A DNA stretch of 64,000 nt from Limonium bicolor. Lineage: Eukaryota > Streptophyta > Magnoliopsida > Caryophyllales > Plumbaginaceae. The position numbers and the translations under genes were made by a program. Shown in pieces: positions 1 to 11,328 of this stretch. The stretch spans positions 286,417,533 to 286,481,532 of the forward strand of contig CM041778.1 of assembly GCA_023374045.1 (NCBI GenBank), in the 5' to 3' direction. The notes under the pieces were generated by a model. The model had not been told where the DNA came from. It saw only the letters and a program-made list of their open reading frames with translations, and ran no database searches. How positions within the stretch are numbered: the first letter of the stretch is position 1; the number at the start of each line of letters is the position of its first letter.

Positions 1-412
1 AATACCAGGACATAAAAATCCTACTATCGTGAAGCCGCCGGAGTGGTGTTTAAGTGGACCCTTCAGTAGAAGGTTTTTCACCTACTAATATATTGAGGCT
101 TGAGCATATGATTATTGCCAAGGAACAATTTGACAGAGAAAAGGGAATTTCCAAGAATGGTATGAATAAGGAAGCTTTGATAGTAGTGGTTGAACCCGAA
201 AGAGTAGTCGGATAGAAGCAACCACCAAATGTGTACAGTGCGGATTGTTGAGTGATAATGCTTAAAGAGCATAGAGAATTAAAGAGTAGTATACTCTGCA
301 GTCAACCAAGCAAATGGTGAACCATTGTATGAATGGTGCAAGTACGTAAGTAGTGGCTAAAATAGTGAAACCTCATCGTGAGGCTTGTGAGTGGATATAA
401 ACCCCTCAACAA
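1..412. other. No gene recognised; repeat-like DNA
   Basis: Only short, unrelated reading frames occur here. The sequence reads like non-coding retroelement internal DNA and adjoins the inverted repeat that starts at 413, but I find no domain, primer site or terminal motif. Confidence 0.4.
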
Positions 413-848
413 GAAACATTGAACACATGCATACAAGTAAACAAGCCTTCGCATACAGACGACAGCAAGCACTTAGCTTGACATGCCCTAAGGAAATTAC
501 CCCAAGGCTCCGGCGATGCTGCGCTATGCCAGAATGCGCCACTCATAACCACAAGGATGAGAGTGGACTTATACCACCCTTATTAGATAAGTTCTCCTGG
601 CCATCCCAATTCCCTCAACTTCAAGCGTCAAGGTCAAAGGGGGATCTGCGCACCACTTGCAACTCCTGCCCAAGTGCGCAGCCCAAGTACAAGTAATGCC
701 AGTGCTCGGGAAACCACGAGGTTCACTCACACAGCCAGTGCAAGCACCGATGACCGGAGGGTGAGGGCATCGGGCGGATACCAACACACTTATCTCCACC
801 CAAATCCAACTCATCCCTGCGTGAGCCACAAAGGCTCTAACGATGTGC
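413..848 (-). repeat. Inverted repeat arm A (LTR-like sequence)
   Basis: This segment reappears as its reverse complement at 4187-4631 with only scattered substitutions and small indels. The match runs from GAAACATTGAA (413-423, opposite 4621-4631) to TCTAACGATGTG (835-846, opposite 4187-4198). It lies directly downstream, in minus-strand sense, of the chromovirus LTR start at 1168, so it is probably the distal part of that LTR. The 3.3 kb between the arms holds fragments of two differently oriented elements. Confidence 0.8.
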
Positions 849-1168
849 CGCCCACACATCGGGGTAAGGATAACCAGGGACAACCTGAGTTGATGCCGCC
901 AGTTCTCGGCATCTGGGTAACAGGAGCTCGCACCCTTAGTTCCAAAGCTCCATCCCCAATAGGGCCCCTCTGCTACCTGCACACCTGCAAGTTAGCATAA
1001 AGGGCGTATAACAGAGAGAGACCGAGTCATCGCAACGCAGGTACAAAAGGGCTACTTCTTTTATTGATGAAGATACAAGGCCCGAAGGCTTACATTACAT
1101 CGTTATGCACAAGTACATTTTGGTTTTCAGGCTGCTTGTCTTTGTCCTTACAAAAATTGGACGTAACA
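849..1168 (-). mobile_element. Proximal part of a minus-strand chromovirus 3' LTR
   Basis: Read on the minus strand, the segment begins TGTTACGTCC at 1168, immediately after a purine-rich run, and contains an AATAAA signal (1060-1065). The LTR probably continues into the inverted-repeat arm 413-848. Its 3' end was not located and no 5' LTR partner in the same orientation is visible. Confidence 0.6.
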
Positions 1169-1183
1169 AACCTCCCCCACCTA
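1169..1183 (-). promoter_or_regulatory. Polypurine tract of the minus-strand chromovirus
   Basis: The minus strand reads AGGTGGGGGAGG just before the LTR start TGTTACG. This is the expected position and composition for the primer of plus-strand DNA synthesis in a Ty3/gypsy element. It overlaps the last bases of the pol remnant. Confidence 0.6.
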
Positions 1184-1860
1184 AGTCTTTGCCGTCCCCG
1201 GCAAAGATTCTAAGTACTTTTGTATCTCATCCCTAAATTTCCATAAATTTCCCTCTCGTTCCCACGTCGCATCTTCTCTGGCCTCTCCCTTCCAGTGAAT
1301 TAGAAAGTCTGTTCGCTGATTAGCTTTCCAACCCGCTCGCCGATGGGCGAGTACTTCTTTGATTCCTTTCTCGTATTGAACAGATATAGTCGGCGGAGCC
1401 CGAGCTTTATCCTCATGCAAACTTTGTTCATCTACCGTGTAAGGTTTCAAGAAGCTTACGTGAAAGGTAGGGTGCATCCTCAACCTTTCTGGAAGGTCAA
1501 GACGGTATGCGGCATTACCGATACGCTGAACGACCTCGAAAGGTCCATCGAAGCGTTGGACAAGTCCCTTATGCAGGGGTCTTCTGATCTTCTTCAAGAT
1601 CTGTGGAGTCAGTTTAAGCATGACACGATCCCCCACATTAAACTCCAACGGCCTTCACTTAGCATCGGCATTCTTCTTCATTCGGTTGGAGGCAAGTTCT
1701 AAATTTTCCTTTGCCATCCTGAATAGTTCTTGTCGGTCACGAACGAATTCATAGGCAGCTGGGCACTGCCCCGTTGCAGCCTGCTTCGCAACTTCCGCCG
1801 GGGTTAAGGGTTGGCCCATCTTTCTAGCCGGTCTACTTGTACTATGAGATCCAATTCGCT
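1181..1860 (-). pseudogene. Ty3/gypsy chromovirus pol C-terminus: integrase tail plus chromodomain
   Basis: The intact part (1181-1648, 155 codons) starts with the integrase C-terminal GPY/F-type region (FNVGDRVML, then RFDGPFEVV, then HPTFHVSFLKPY). It ends in a chromodomain-like stretch (residues ~98-150; FLIHWKG, then ATWERE). In chromoviruses this module tethers integrase to modified histones. The frame continues upstream to about 1860 with integrase-like sequence (RPARKMGQPLTPAEVA) but is broken by an in-frame TGA near 1661. Reverse transcriptase, RNase H and the catalytic integrase core are absent, so this is a 5'-truncated relic. It ends directly at a polypurine tract and LTR start, as expected for the end of pol. 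Confidence 0.85.
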
Positions 1861-1954
1861 TGGTCTCGTGGTTTAAGTGAAAGCTTTGCTGACCACGGAG
1901 ACCTTGAGCAGAATGGGTGATGTGATCTAAAGCTCAAACTACCTTTGGCTCAAA

Positions 1955-2425
1955 ATGGGACTTGAGACCCGATGTGTTAAAGATTGCAATCGAAGACTAA
2001 GTCTTGCGAACAGATTGCCGATCATGGGTAGAAAAGGTCCTGATTCGACAACTCTTTGGGCTTACGTGGAAGAGCTAAGAGATGTTGTGGGTCTATCTAA
2101 TCGGGAAGCTGATGCGGTGGACCCAGAGGTGGATTTGATTAGTGCTGTTCAAGGACTTGTGGATGACAACAAGTTCCTTAAAGATGTAGTCAATGCGTTG
2201 GCTAGTGATGTTGCACAACTCAAAGCAAGATTTGAGGGTTAAGAGCAAGAACAGGACTCTGAGACTCGGCCTAGTGAACATGCCACGCTGGCTAGGCAAA
2301 ATGCGGATCTTTCCGAGAAATTGAGTAAGGCACTTGATGCCTTAGCGAGTCGGGGAGTTCCATTCGATGATTAAAATGTTAAACCAAGGGATCCAACCCC
2401 CTTTGATGGGACCCGGGATGCCCCT
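1955..2425 (+). pseudogene. Gag-like N-terminal fragment, broken
   Basis: The frame opens with about 95 codons, acidic and helix-rich, consistent with a coiled coil. After two in-frame stops it continues with PRDPTPFDGTRDA. The pattern of a long helical N-terminus followed by a P-x-PFDG-x-RDA motif resembles the start of gag in several plant chromoviruses. It lies on the opposite strand from the pol tail at 1181-1860, so the two probably come from separate insertions. Nothing resembling the zinc knuckle follows. The assignment rests on motif resemblance only. Confidence 0.4.
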
Positions 2426-2474
2426 GTACGGCACTCAGGTCGACGAAGTTGCTCGTGGCCTCAGTATGACACTT

Positions 2475-2890
2475 AGTTGCCTCGTGCCAGTGGTCACACT
2501 AGCACTCGCAACCTAAGGGCGGCATTGATCACAAAGTGGCCAATACCTCTTGGAGTCGATACCAAGCCATCCTGGGAACATGCATGCTCACAGGCTTGCC
2601 CGGTCCCCTTCAGGCCCGGGCAGGTGCCTTTCACAGCACCCGCTAACTGACCCAAGGGTCAGCGCTGAGCATAACGTGCTCAGACTATTGGAGTCGCTAC
2701 CAGGCCACCCTGGCAGCAAGCATGCTCAAGGCACATCCGGTCCTTATTAGGCCCGGACAGATGCCCTCCACAGCATCCGCAAACACGGCCCTCACTCGAG
2801 TCACAAGCTGACGTAACTCAGCTCGGCCAGACATCCTCTAGTTGCTTCGTGCCCGTGGAGACACTGGCACTTGCAACCTAAGGGTAGCAC
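2475..2890 (+). repeat. Two interleaved direct-repeat pairs
   Basis: An outer pair (2475-2525 and 2838-2890) shares AGTTGC-TCGTGCC and CGCAACCTAAGGG-type ends. An inner pair (about 2551-2642 and 2689-2780) shares TTGGAGTCG-TACCA, AGGCCCGG and CCACAGCATCCGC-type blocks. Copies differ by substitutions. The stretch is GC-richer than most of the window and has no convincing coding potential. Confidence 0.7.
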
Positions 2891-4186
2891 TAAGCACAAT
2901 GTGCCTGTCCAAGGCGGGCTGTTGTCGTTGATTCCATTCGGATGGTTAGTTTGGGATGAAGGCTTTGATGGATCCTGTTTGTTTGCCGTTGTGACTTAAC
3001 TTCGTGGGTTGAGTTAACTCAAGTTAGGCTTGATCAAATACCCTTGCCGTAATGGTCTCATTGGGAAAAGGGTTAGGACGAGGCTAAGCTATGAGTTAGC
3101 CCGACTTGCGATGGACTTAGTTAGAAAAGATCCTTCGACTGAAGGTTTACTAATCCTTAGTCAAAGACTGCAAATGGGTTCTTGAATGCCTTTAGCAAAG
3201 AGACCCTACTTTTGTAGGTTGACTCATTTGTCTAAGTCGGAAAAGATCCTTCTTCTGAAGGTTGGCTCATCCTGTTCAATCCTTGGTGGGGTCGGGATAA
3301 CTTTCTCGTACGTTGAAGTGTCATGCAAACTCTACGAGAGTGTTTGCCCAATGACAAGGTCAGGTGTGCGGTGTTAGATGTCAAGTTGGTTCGAACAAGC
3401 GTGGGTTTGAGACCTGTCGCTGTTCGGAGGAGAAGTTGTCCATATGACCCTGCGAGTTGGGATGGTAGTCTCTTGCAACGTGCTGATCGTGTGTACTTTC
3501 ACACCTAGGTACAACCCTTATGGGCTTACCTTGAGTTCTCCTTTCTTGCCTTCACTTGAAGCTGCAATGAAAGAAGTTTTATCTCATGTTGCTGTAAATG
3601 AGCTTGCTGGAGCCGACCTGGATCAGGTGCTGGCTGCAAACCCAGTCTCACAGAATGGCTGTGGCCGTTCAGACCGAAGGCCTAAGCTGAGCCTTGTCCT
3701 CTTAGAGGTCAACGATTCAGATCTTGGGGTTGGTCTAGCTGTGTCAGATCGGATGACTATTTGACGGCTGCTGGGTGAGGCCCAAGCTGCCGTAGGAGCT
3801 TCGCTCCGTTGTTGGGACGTTAGCACGATCCGATGTTCAAACATCTTCGTCTCTTGATCAGTGACAAGTGTTTTGGAGACTAGCAGGTCTTAAAGGACAT
3901 TGTTGAACGTTGCTAGAGTCGCTTGATGAACCTTTAGACATGCTGGTCAGTCTTAGCCTTTTGGTTCATTTATGGATATGAATCATGTTGAGGTTCTAGA
4001 TGGTCAACAGAGGTTTGGCTTAACGGTTGCAACCAAGGATTGACCGAGCAAAGTGTTTGACATAGGTTCTTGCCCCTGCCATTGCTGGCAAAAGTCAAAA
4101 CATGGGCGTTTTCGACGTTGCCGGTGAGTCCTCAGACTCCAGGTCTAATCCTGTGTTAGGTAGGTTCAACCATCTTCGGGTGGCCC
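2891..4186. other. No gene recognised; retroelement internal-like DNA
   Basis: A degenerate direct repeat around AAAAGATCCTTC-CTGAAGG lies at about 3127-3150 and 3240-3262. Short open frames around 3444-3764 show no recognisable domain. The segment lies between the gag-like fragment and inverted-repeat arm B and may be the non-coding body of a non-autonomous element. Confidence 0.35.
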
Positions 4187-4631
4187 CGCACATCGTTAGA
4201 GCCTTTGTGGCTCACGCAGGGATGAGTTGGATTTGGGTGGAGATAAGTGTGTTGGTATCCGCCCGATGCCCTCACCCTCCGGTCATCGGTGCTTGCACTG
4301 GCTGTGTGAGTGAACCTCGTGGTTTCCCGAGCACTGGCATTACTTGTACTTGGGCTGCGCACTTGGGCAGGAGTTGCAAGTGGTGCGCAGATCCCCCTTT
4401 GACCTTGACGCTTGAAGTTGAGGGAATTGGGATGGCCAGGAGAACTTATCTAATAAGGGTGGTATAAGTCCACTCTCATCCTTGTGGTTATGAGTGGCGC
4501 ATTCCGGCATGCTGGCATAGCGCAGCATCGCCGGAGCCTTGGGGTAATTTCCTTAGGGCATGTCAAGCTAAGTGCTTGCTGTCGTCTGTATGCGAAGGCT
4601 TGTTTACTTGTATGCATGTGTTCAATGTTTC
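4187..4631 (+). repeat. Inverted repeat arm B
   Basis: Reverse-complement partner of 413-848. The open frames seen across both arms are the two strands of the same repeat and are not treated as genes. Because LTRs of one element are direct repeats, the opposite orientation means two insertions or a rearrangement. Confidence 0.8.
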
Positions 4632-7339
4632 TGTGTGCATGTGTGTTTGCTTGGAGCCGAATGTTAGCTTGAATGTTTCTAAGTGTTTTCCGCTGTGTGT
4701 CTTCACGTATCAGTGATAGAATTCTCTTCTATTAGAAAACGGGACCAGAAAACCCTTGAAGTTTCCTTGGATGTCCCGATGATGTACATAGAGAAGTAAA
4801 ACTGCATAGCTAGACCCTATATCAAATGCTCAGGACTTAGAAGACTGTAAATGTCAAGAACAAGCAATGTGAGTGTGTAATATGATATCAAATGACCAAC
4901 GCTCAAAGGAGCTTGTGATCCAATGGATTACTTCTTCCCTGGTCAGCCAAGTTACTTGGTAAACAATATCACAAGCGATGAAAGAGTGTGAGGAAGACTA
5001 ACCTACACCTGAACCCAAAAATTAAGTAACCCATCTTTACATTAAGGATAATGATCTTACGGTATGCTACGGCGACCGTGATGCACATGTACCTAAGAAC
5101 TCCCGGTGTGCAAACGTGACGTTGCAGTAAACGGGTGAGGAGTTGTGCCAACAATGGGCAAACGATAGAGGCAAGCTACCACAGTAGTAGAGGCCGCGAA
5201 AACAATACTTGTATAATGAATAAGAACATGGTGCGCAGCAAGCGACCATAGGTGAATATAGTTAGACAAGGATATGGAAAACAAACGGACCAGTGAGCTA
5301 GACTCAGTGTAGAGGGAAGCAAGTGTTGGTTGATAGACTGGGCAATAAAGCCTACAGCCTGAACCATATGTCAAGGATCTCACAGGGAACGCATTGTGCA
5401 TTCCTATTACAATTGCATAGGAAACTGAAAGCATACTCCTAGTGGATCAATTGAATAGAGGAATAATAGCTTGGGGCAAGAGTACCCAATTGCCAAACAA
5501 CCAACCATATTAAGTATGGAAGACTTACAAACGCAACAGTGAACATGACACAAGCCAGTTTTAGTGTAAATCTAACAATAAACCGTGCGGCCTTTTGGCC
5601 AAAGATGCACGAGGAACGTTGGAGACGCCAACAATCACGACCTGTGAATTCCACTAGAATAAAAGAAAAAAAGGAAATCAAGAACTCTATGAGGATCAAT
5701 GCTTATGAAATGCAAGATAGTGCGATAAAAAAACTGGTATAACACAACATGAGTGAATAACCAGAACCCAATGATCAGAGGAAGCACTACACAGTAGGTA
5801 GTAGCTTTAGTGAACTTATGTTCAATGATAACATATGGTAGATTACATGGGCGTAATCCCTTTTACGGGGGGTAGAGCGAAAAACTGCTTAGTGTATGTT
5901 TCACGTATTAAACACGTAAACTATAGTGTGCATAGCACAAATGAGAATCGTTTTGATGATTGGTACGTATGTTACATAAACATATGCACCCACTCACAGC
6001 CTAGCTATGGTTATTGCACACAAGTGATGCGAATATCATGTGTATAAGTATACAAATCTTGTTAACTCGGGTGTGAGTATACAAGGAGAAAGGAGTAGAG
6101 AAACTCCTGGGAATAAGAATCCCTATAGTATGTGTCTAGCTGATATTAGACATGGCATTGTGATGCATGAGTCGGTATGAAACCGATGTAGAACCTAGAG
6201 GGAATTGAGTTCCCTAGGTGATTGTTTTGAGTTAAATTGAGAATGATTGGTGGAATAAGCTCCAAAAGTATTATATTCCTTAGATAAATTATTTGAGATG
6301 ATTGAGAATAATGGATGAAAGGAGTAATAGTTGATGAAATGAGTCCCATAGGTAGTGAATTCCCAAGCAAATTAAATGGAAGTAAATTGAGGATGATTAA
6401 TCGACGGAGTTCCATCCTTTGGAGATGTATTACTTTATGATTATGACTAGGAAGAGTAAAAAGATAGAAAATGGAAATAATTGAATCATTTGATTGTTTG
6501 AAGCTGATGTGGGAAGTAGAACTTGATCCTAATCAGATCAAGGGAAACTGAATACGAATTGGGGTGGAAAGATAGTTCAACACTGATGCTGATCACATTA
6601 GGGTTGAATGATTCTTGAAACTCTCCTCAAGTGGTCACAAGTAATCACGCATAGAATAGATGTAATGATTATAAATTGGATTTGGGAGTTGGTTGTGTTT
6701 CAAAAGGGTTCCCAACTAGTATTGTAAGAAGATTTTTCCTTCAACCTGAGAATGAGGATTGGTTTGAAACCTCTACCACTTAACCGAGGGCTGCGGTCCT
6801 TTTTCTGATGACCGGGAGAATGGTGGTAGTGTATTGTGTTGTATTATTCCAAGGGCTGTAGGACCTGGAGAGTCCTGTGTCTAGATGACCTGAGTGCCTG
6901 CTGGATCATAGTGTGTACTAGTCGCCATGGGACTTGAGGATTGTCACGCCTTGTAGTCTGCGGACCGAGCCCATGGGGAGAATATGGAAGAGTATCTTTG
7001 CTTTGCTTCGAAATAGCATTGCATTGTATGTATGTTGATATACACTTTTTTTGGCTCCATGTGAAAAACCAGAGTGTTGGTTGTAGAGTATTGGTTGTAA
7101 TTGTTGAATCGTGTTGTGCTTGAAATTGAAAGGTATTGCTTGAATTGTATTGAGAGTTATGCTTGCATTGTGATGTGCTTGTGTGGTATGTGAATACCTT
7201 TGTTTGACAGGATTGAAATTCCGAAAGGTGTGGTGATATGTGATCGTTACTAATGAATTGTCAATTGAACAAAGATAATAATTCACCAAGTTTGAACTTT
7301 GAATAACTTTGAGGGCAAAGTTCCTTAAGGGGGGTAGAT
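4632..7339 (+). mobile_element. 3' part of a retroelement internal region (no coding capacity)
   Basis: It ends in a polypurine tract directly abutting the LTR that starts at 7340, so it is the tail of a Ty3/gypsy-type internal region. No gag or pol domain is visible. A second polypurine-like motif (TTTTACGGGGGGTAGAG, 5861-5877) sits 1.5 kb before the LTR, similar to the one in the elements at 13-26 kb. No primer-binding site or 5' LTR in this orientation remains upstream. Confidence 0.6.
7322..7339 (+). promoter_or_regulatory. Polypurine tract before LTR 7340
   Basis: TCCTTAAGGGGGGTAGAT immediately precedes the LTR start TGAAATACCCC. The same motif precedes the LTRs at 16256 and 26097, which supports both the function and the LTR boundary. 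Confidence 0.8.
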
Positions 7340-9276
7340 TGAAATACCCCGAAATTTAAACAGTGATTAAATAGGATAATGAGGATATTAGAAGCTTAAT
7401 CATGCCTAAATAAATACGAGGGAACAATTCCCGGAGAAAACGGATCCATAAAACGGATTAACAGCACAAACGAACGTTAAAGCGCATTTTTTGAGGAAAC
7501 CAGGAAAACATGACTTTAAGCGGGTTAAGTAGACCCGTAATATTTATATTCAATTAAATATCTATATTAAACATTATGGAAGGTCTAAAGCAATTAAAAT
7601 TAATTAAATAAAAAAATTCCGGAAAACGGGCTCCGGTGAGTGAATATTGTAAAAACGGGAACTTTTGGGGCGTTAGTTGTAATAAGAGCAAAGTACCCCT
7701 TCCCATTTACAAATTAAAAAGCTGGCTCCCTCCTTTGTGTGTGTGTACACGTTTTTATTCATCTCACTCCCCCTCTCGTGAGCTCTCTTACTCACTAGGA
7801 GACAAAAGAAGAAAATAAAAAGCAATAAAGTGCAAAAACACTTTTCTAACTCTCTCTCCTCCCCATTTCTTCTTCTCTCACGGTTTGCCCCTCTCCCACC
7901 AGAACTTATTCTTCTTCCTCCAGCCAGCAATGGCGGTTTTTACCCCTTCATTCAGCTCTCTCTTCTTCCTCCACTTTCATGCCTCAAACAAGGGCAAAAC
8001 ACAAAAATAATTACACCCCTAGATTCCCCTCATCTTGGAGCACATTTCTACCCATTCAAAAATCAAAACCCCCAACTTTCATCTCCATGGATGAAGCCCA
8101 TTTCTAGCTTGAAGAAGAGCATTGTGATCTCCATCCTCTCCTTGTTATTCTAAGGTAAAAAGTAATTCAAAAACCCTCATTTTCTAGCCTTTCTTGACTA
8201 CCGAAATTTCTAGACTTTTGAGCCCCATTATTGCCTTGTTCCAGCTGGTTTTGGCTACAAAATGGGAGCTGGAATTGTGTTGCTTTATTAGCCAAACACT
8301 CCATCTAGAGATTGGAAGGTAATTCCTCATTTTAAGCTTCAAACCTCCTCTTGAAATTCTAGGGTAAAATTCTAGAATTAAGTATTTACTAGTGTGGTTG
8401 TGTATACCTTTGAACATGGGCTGTAGCTTGGCCAATTTGGAATCAAGAAACAAAGTAAACAAGAACAAAGAGGAAAGGAAGAACAAGAAAGGAAAAGGGG
8501 AGAAAGGAAAAGGAAACCAAGAAAACTAAGGTAATGAGCTTACCTTTGAATAGACTTTGAATGTCTTGGGGTATGGAAATTATATTGTTTTCGTAGTGGT
8601 AAGGCTATGATAAATGTAAACAAGAATTGGCTAAGTTACTGTTGTGTATATGATGAGTAAAAGGCTTTATAAGCCAAGTTGTTTAAGGTGTAGAATTTAT
8701 ATAAGGAGCAGGAACTTAATGTGTTGTTAATGGGCAGAATAATGTGGATATTGGAAATTGAGTAGGTGAGCTGAATTGTGTGTGGGCAATGTTAAAATTA
8801 TATGGGAGACTCTGTCAAAATTGTCCAAGAAATTAGATGACTTAGGTGTTTAAGTTGGGGAGAAGAGAACCTAGAATTAACTAGGTGTTGTAGAAGTAAA
8901 CTTGAATGGCTAATCACCTTGGCTTTGGTTAGAAGAGAATTGTGTAATTGGGGTGGTACTAGTAATGAGAATAATGCAAGTTGAACTCTAGTAATGGCAT
9001 TAGTTGAGGAAACATTGAGGAGTAAGAATGAGAGCAAAAATCTGTAACTTAGAAGAACTTAGAAAACTAGTGCAAGTGCTGGAATGAAAGTGAGAAAATT
9101 GTGTAAAATTAACATAGAAATGAGTAATGAGCTTAGTGAATGAATTAGGAGAGTTTTGAGTGTTAAATTAGTGTTAACACATGTTAGATTACATGTGTAA
9201 AGGTTGGAAAAAGATTGGACAAAGAAAGGAGTAAGAACAAGAATTGAAAATGCAAATTCTGTAAAAAACCTGTACT

Positions 9277-9465
9277 GGTCCGGGACTAGAGTCCATGGTA
9301 AACTCTCGGACCAGCATGTAAAATAGGTCTTGAATTCACTCCAAGGGTTGGTCCGGGTCTTAAGTCCCTTACAAAGTCCCAGACCAGTCATAAAAACTAG
9401 CCGAAAGTTCATTCCAGTGTTGGTCGGGACTACAGACCCGGACAAGGTCCCGGACCAACCTAAAA
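9277..9465 (+). repeat. Three GGTCC/GGACC hairpin units inside the LTR
   Basis: Three successive units, each about 45 bp, pair CTGGTCCGGGA with CTCGGACCAG, TTGGTCCGGG with CCCAGACCAG, and TTGGTCGGGAC with GTCCCGGACCAA. They are spaced about 70 bp apart. Similar clusters occur in other LTRs of this window. Confidence 0.8.
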
Positions 9466-9893
9466 AGGCTTTAAAATGTGTATAAATGATATTATAGATG
9501 GGGTTTTGAATGATATTGATAATATAAGATTGTTAAGACTTAATTAATGACATGTAATGGTCATTAGTGGTATAAACAATCTTGAGAAATAATTGAAGTA
9601 AGTAACAAATGTAAATAAGTTGGAAATGTAAGTGGTAAGTAATGGTAAGTCGGGAAACTCTAAAGATTAAAAGAGTTAGATTAATCATAGAGAATTAACC
9701 GTCCAATTCAGCGTACGTTATAGGATTCGAATGGTTGGACTCCGAAGGAAAGTCGGGGATCGAACAACTAAGGTGAACGGTATGATTTTCTCATGCCTTG
9801 TATGCTACCGTGGTTACTCTGATTTGTGTGTTTGTGTGTTATGTGTTATCACCTAAACAAGATAAAATACACGAATCAGATTTATTGTACTTT

Positions 9894-10045
9894 CTTGTGC
9901 TTGTAATGTATTGTTCCTTGTTGGACTGTATTTGGAACTTGAAGTTTGTATAATTCATGAAATGTGTGATTGTGGAGGAAGTACTTGGATGTATTGTTCC
10001 TTGTTGAATGTGTGCTTGTAATGTATTGTTCCTTGTTGAATGTGC
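9894..10045 (+). repeat. Short tandem repeat, core TGTATTGTTCCTTGTTG
   Basis: Three copies of a unit with core TGTATTGTTCCTTGTTG lie at about 9906, 9990 and 10022. Two of them are adjacent and joined by AATGTG-CTTGTAA. The repeat lies within the LTR and is non-coding. Confidence 0.75.
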
Positions 10046-11328
10046 ACTTCTCACTATCTTGAGAATATTATGCCTTGGTTGAATTGTGGCTGAACTGGAA
10101 AGTTGTGATTGAAGGTGAAATGTTGATTGATTGGTTGTGACAACCATGATTGATTTGATGATTGTGGGCCTCTCACTAACCCCCCTAGAAATCTATCACT
10201 CTAACTTTGAGAATTGAGTAATTTGGAGTATTTGAGAAGCCCGATATAGTTTTGGCCACGCGTGAAGATGAGGTAACAAGAGAGATTGTTAACCGAATCC
10301 TGGCCTAATCTTTTCCATGGTCCAAATCCCTTAAATGGGTAGCAACCTGGTTAAGTGAGTCACCCTTAAGCCCGGTGGTGGGATAGTCTTGTCCCTGCTC
10401 GGAGGTCACACCGACTTGACTTGAGTATACTAAGAAGAAGAGTATTTGAATGAGAAAGATCATGGCTAGTGTAAGTCATTGATCAAGAGTAAAAGAGTAA
10501 ATTACATTCGATTAACTCGGATGAATAAGTAACTAACAAAGTATTGTGTATGAACTTGAGAAGTGTATCTCAGTGCTTTGGTACGTATGAACGGTTTGTT
10601 TGCGATGGTCTTCCATTGTATGTATTGAAATGTATGTATGTGTGCACTGTTATGTAAATGTATGACTGTTCATTATAGCATGTATGCATGTATAAAATAA
10701 ACGAACTCCATATATGCGACAAAGTAGTCGGCGTACCCCCGTTAGTACGCGGGGTATGCGAATTTCATACCAGCTATTTGCTGAGCCCCTTGGGGCACCG
10801 TTTTTATTTCAAGTACCCGACAAGGCTAAATGGTCGAGAGTGAGACCGGGTTGTTATGCTTAGTTTATCTAGGGATTATCAGGATGGTGTATTAAATGTA
10901 TACGGGCTTGTAGCCCATTTGAATTGCCGGTGTACCAAGCGGTACACCTTATGTATTTTGGGAAGTGTGTAGACTCGTGAGACATGGGTAGGAGGTTAGA
11001 CTCTTGATAAGTATGTCTAGCCTTGTAGAAATGTTGTACTTTGGGATTGTAACTTAGTAGACTCGGTATATTGGATTGTAAGTGTTGAGCACTATTTAAT
11101 TGGAAAATTGTATATACTCGGTTTGGAAATTGAAGTGTGAATTGTATTGTTTGTACTCGGGTATTCCGGTCCATCAGACCGATGTGTAGTGGAAGTAGGC
11201 CTTGTTAGTCACGTGGGTGGCTAGCGGCATTGTATCACCCACCGATGTGTATGGATTATCCGCTGCGTAAGTATGGAAGTACGAGGTGATTAAACGATAA
11301 TGATTAGATTTGCGGTAGGGGTGTTACA

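Larger units (their letters stand above)
7340..11328 (+). mobile_element. ~4.0 kb LTR, Tekay/Del-like signature (3' LTR)
   Basis: It starts TGAAATACCCC after a polypurine tract and ends GGGGTGTTACA. It shares its terminal signature with the other large LTRs here. A late TCCGCTGC motif (about 11260) and GAGCCCCTTGGGG (10783-10795) are shared with the LTR at 45365-53725. A pyrimidine-rich leader (about 7700-7930) suggests a transcription start nearby, followed by several AAGGTA sites (about 8152, 8313, 8528). Downstream sequence (CTTAA) is not a primer-binding site, so this is a 3' LTR. Assignment to the Tekay/Del clade rests on LTR character only. Confidence 0.8.

Noticed and set aside
4102..4467. 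121-codon open frame, also present in reverse at 569-982
   Set aside because: The same peptide appears in both arms of the inverted repeat, in LTR-like sequence, with no domain. It is a by-product of the repeat.
7830..8153. 107-codon frame rich in Ser, Pro and Leu
   Set aside because: It translates the CT-rich leader of LTR 7340-11328 and has no recognisable domain.
9059..9445. 128-codon minus-strand frame
   Set aside because: It runs through the palindromic GGTCC units of the LTR. No domain, and LTRs of this type are non-coding.
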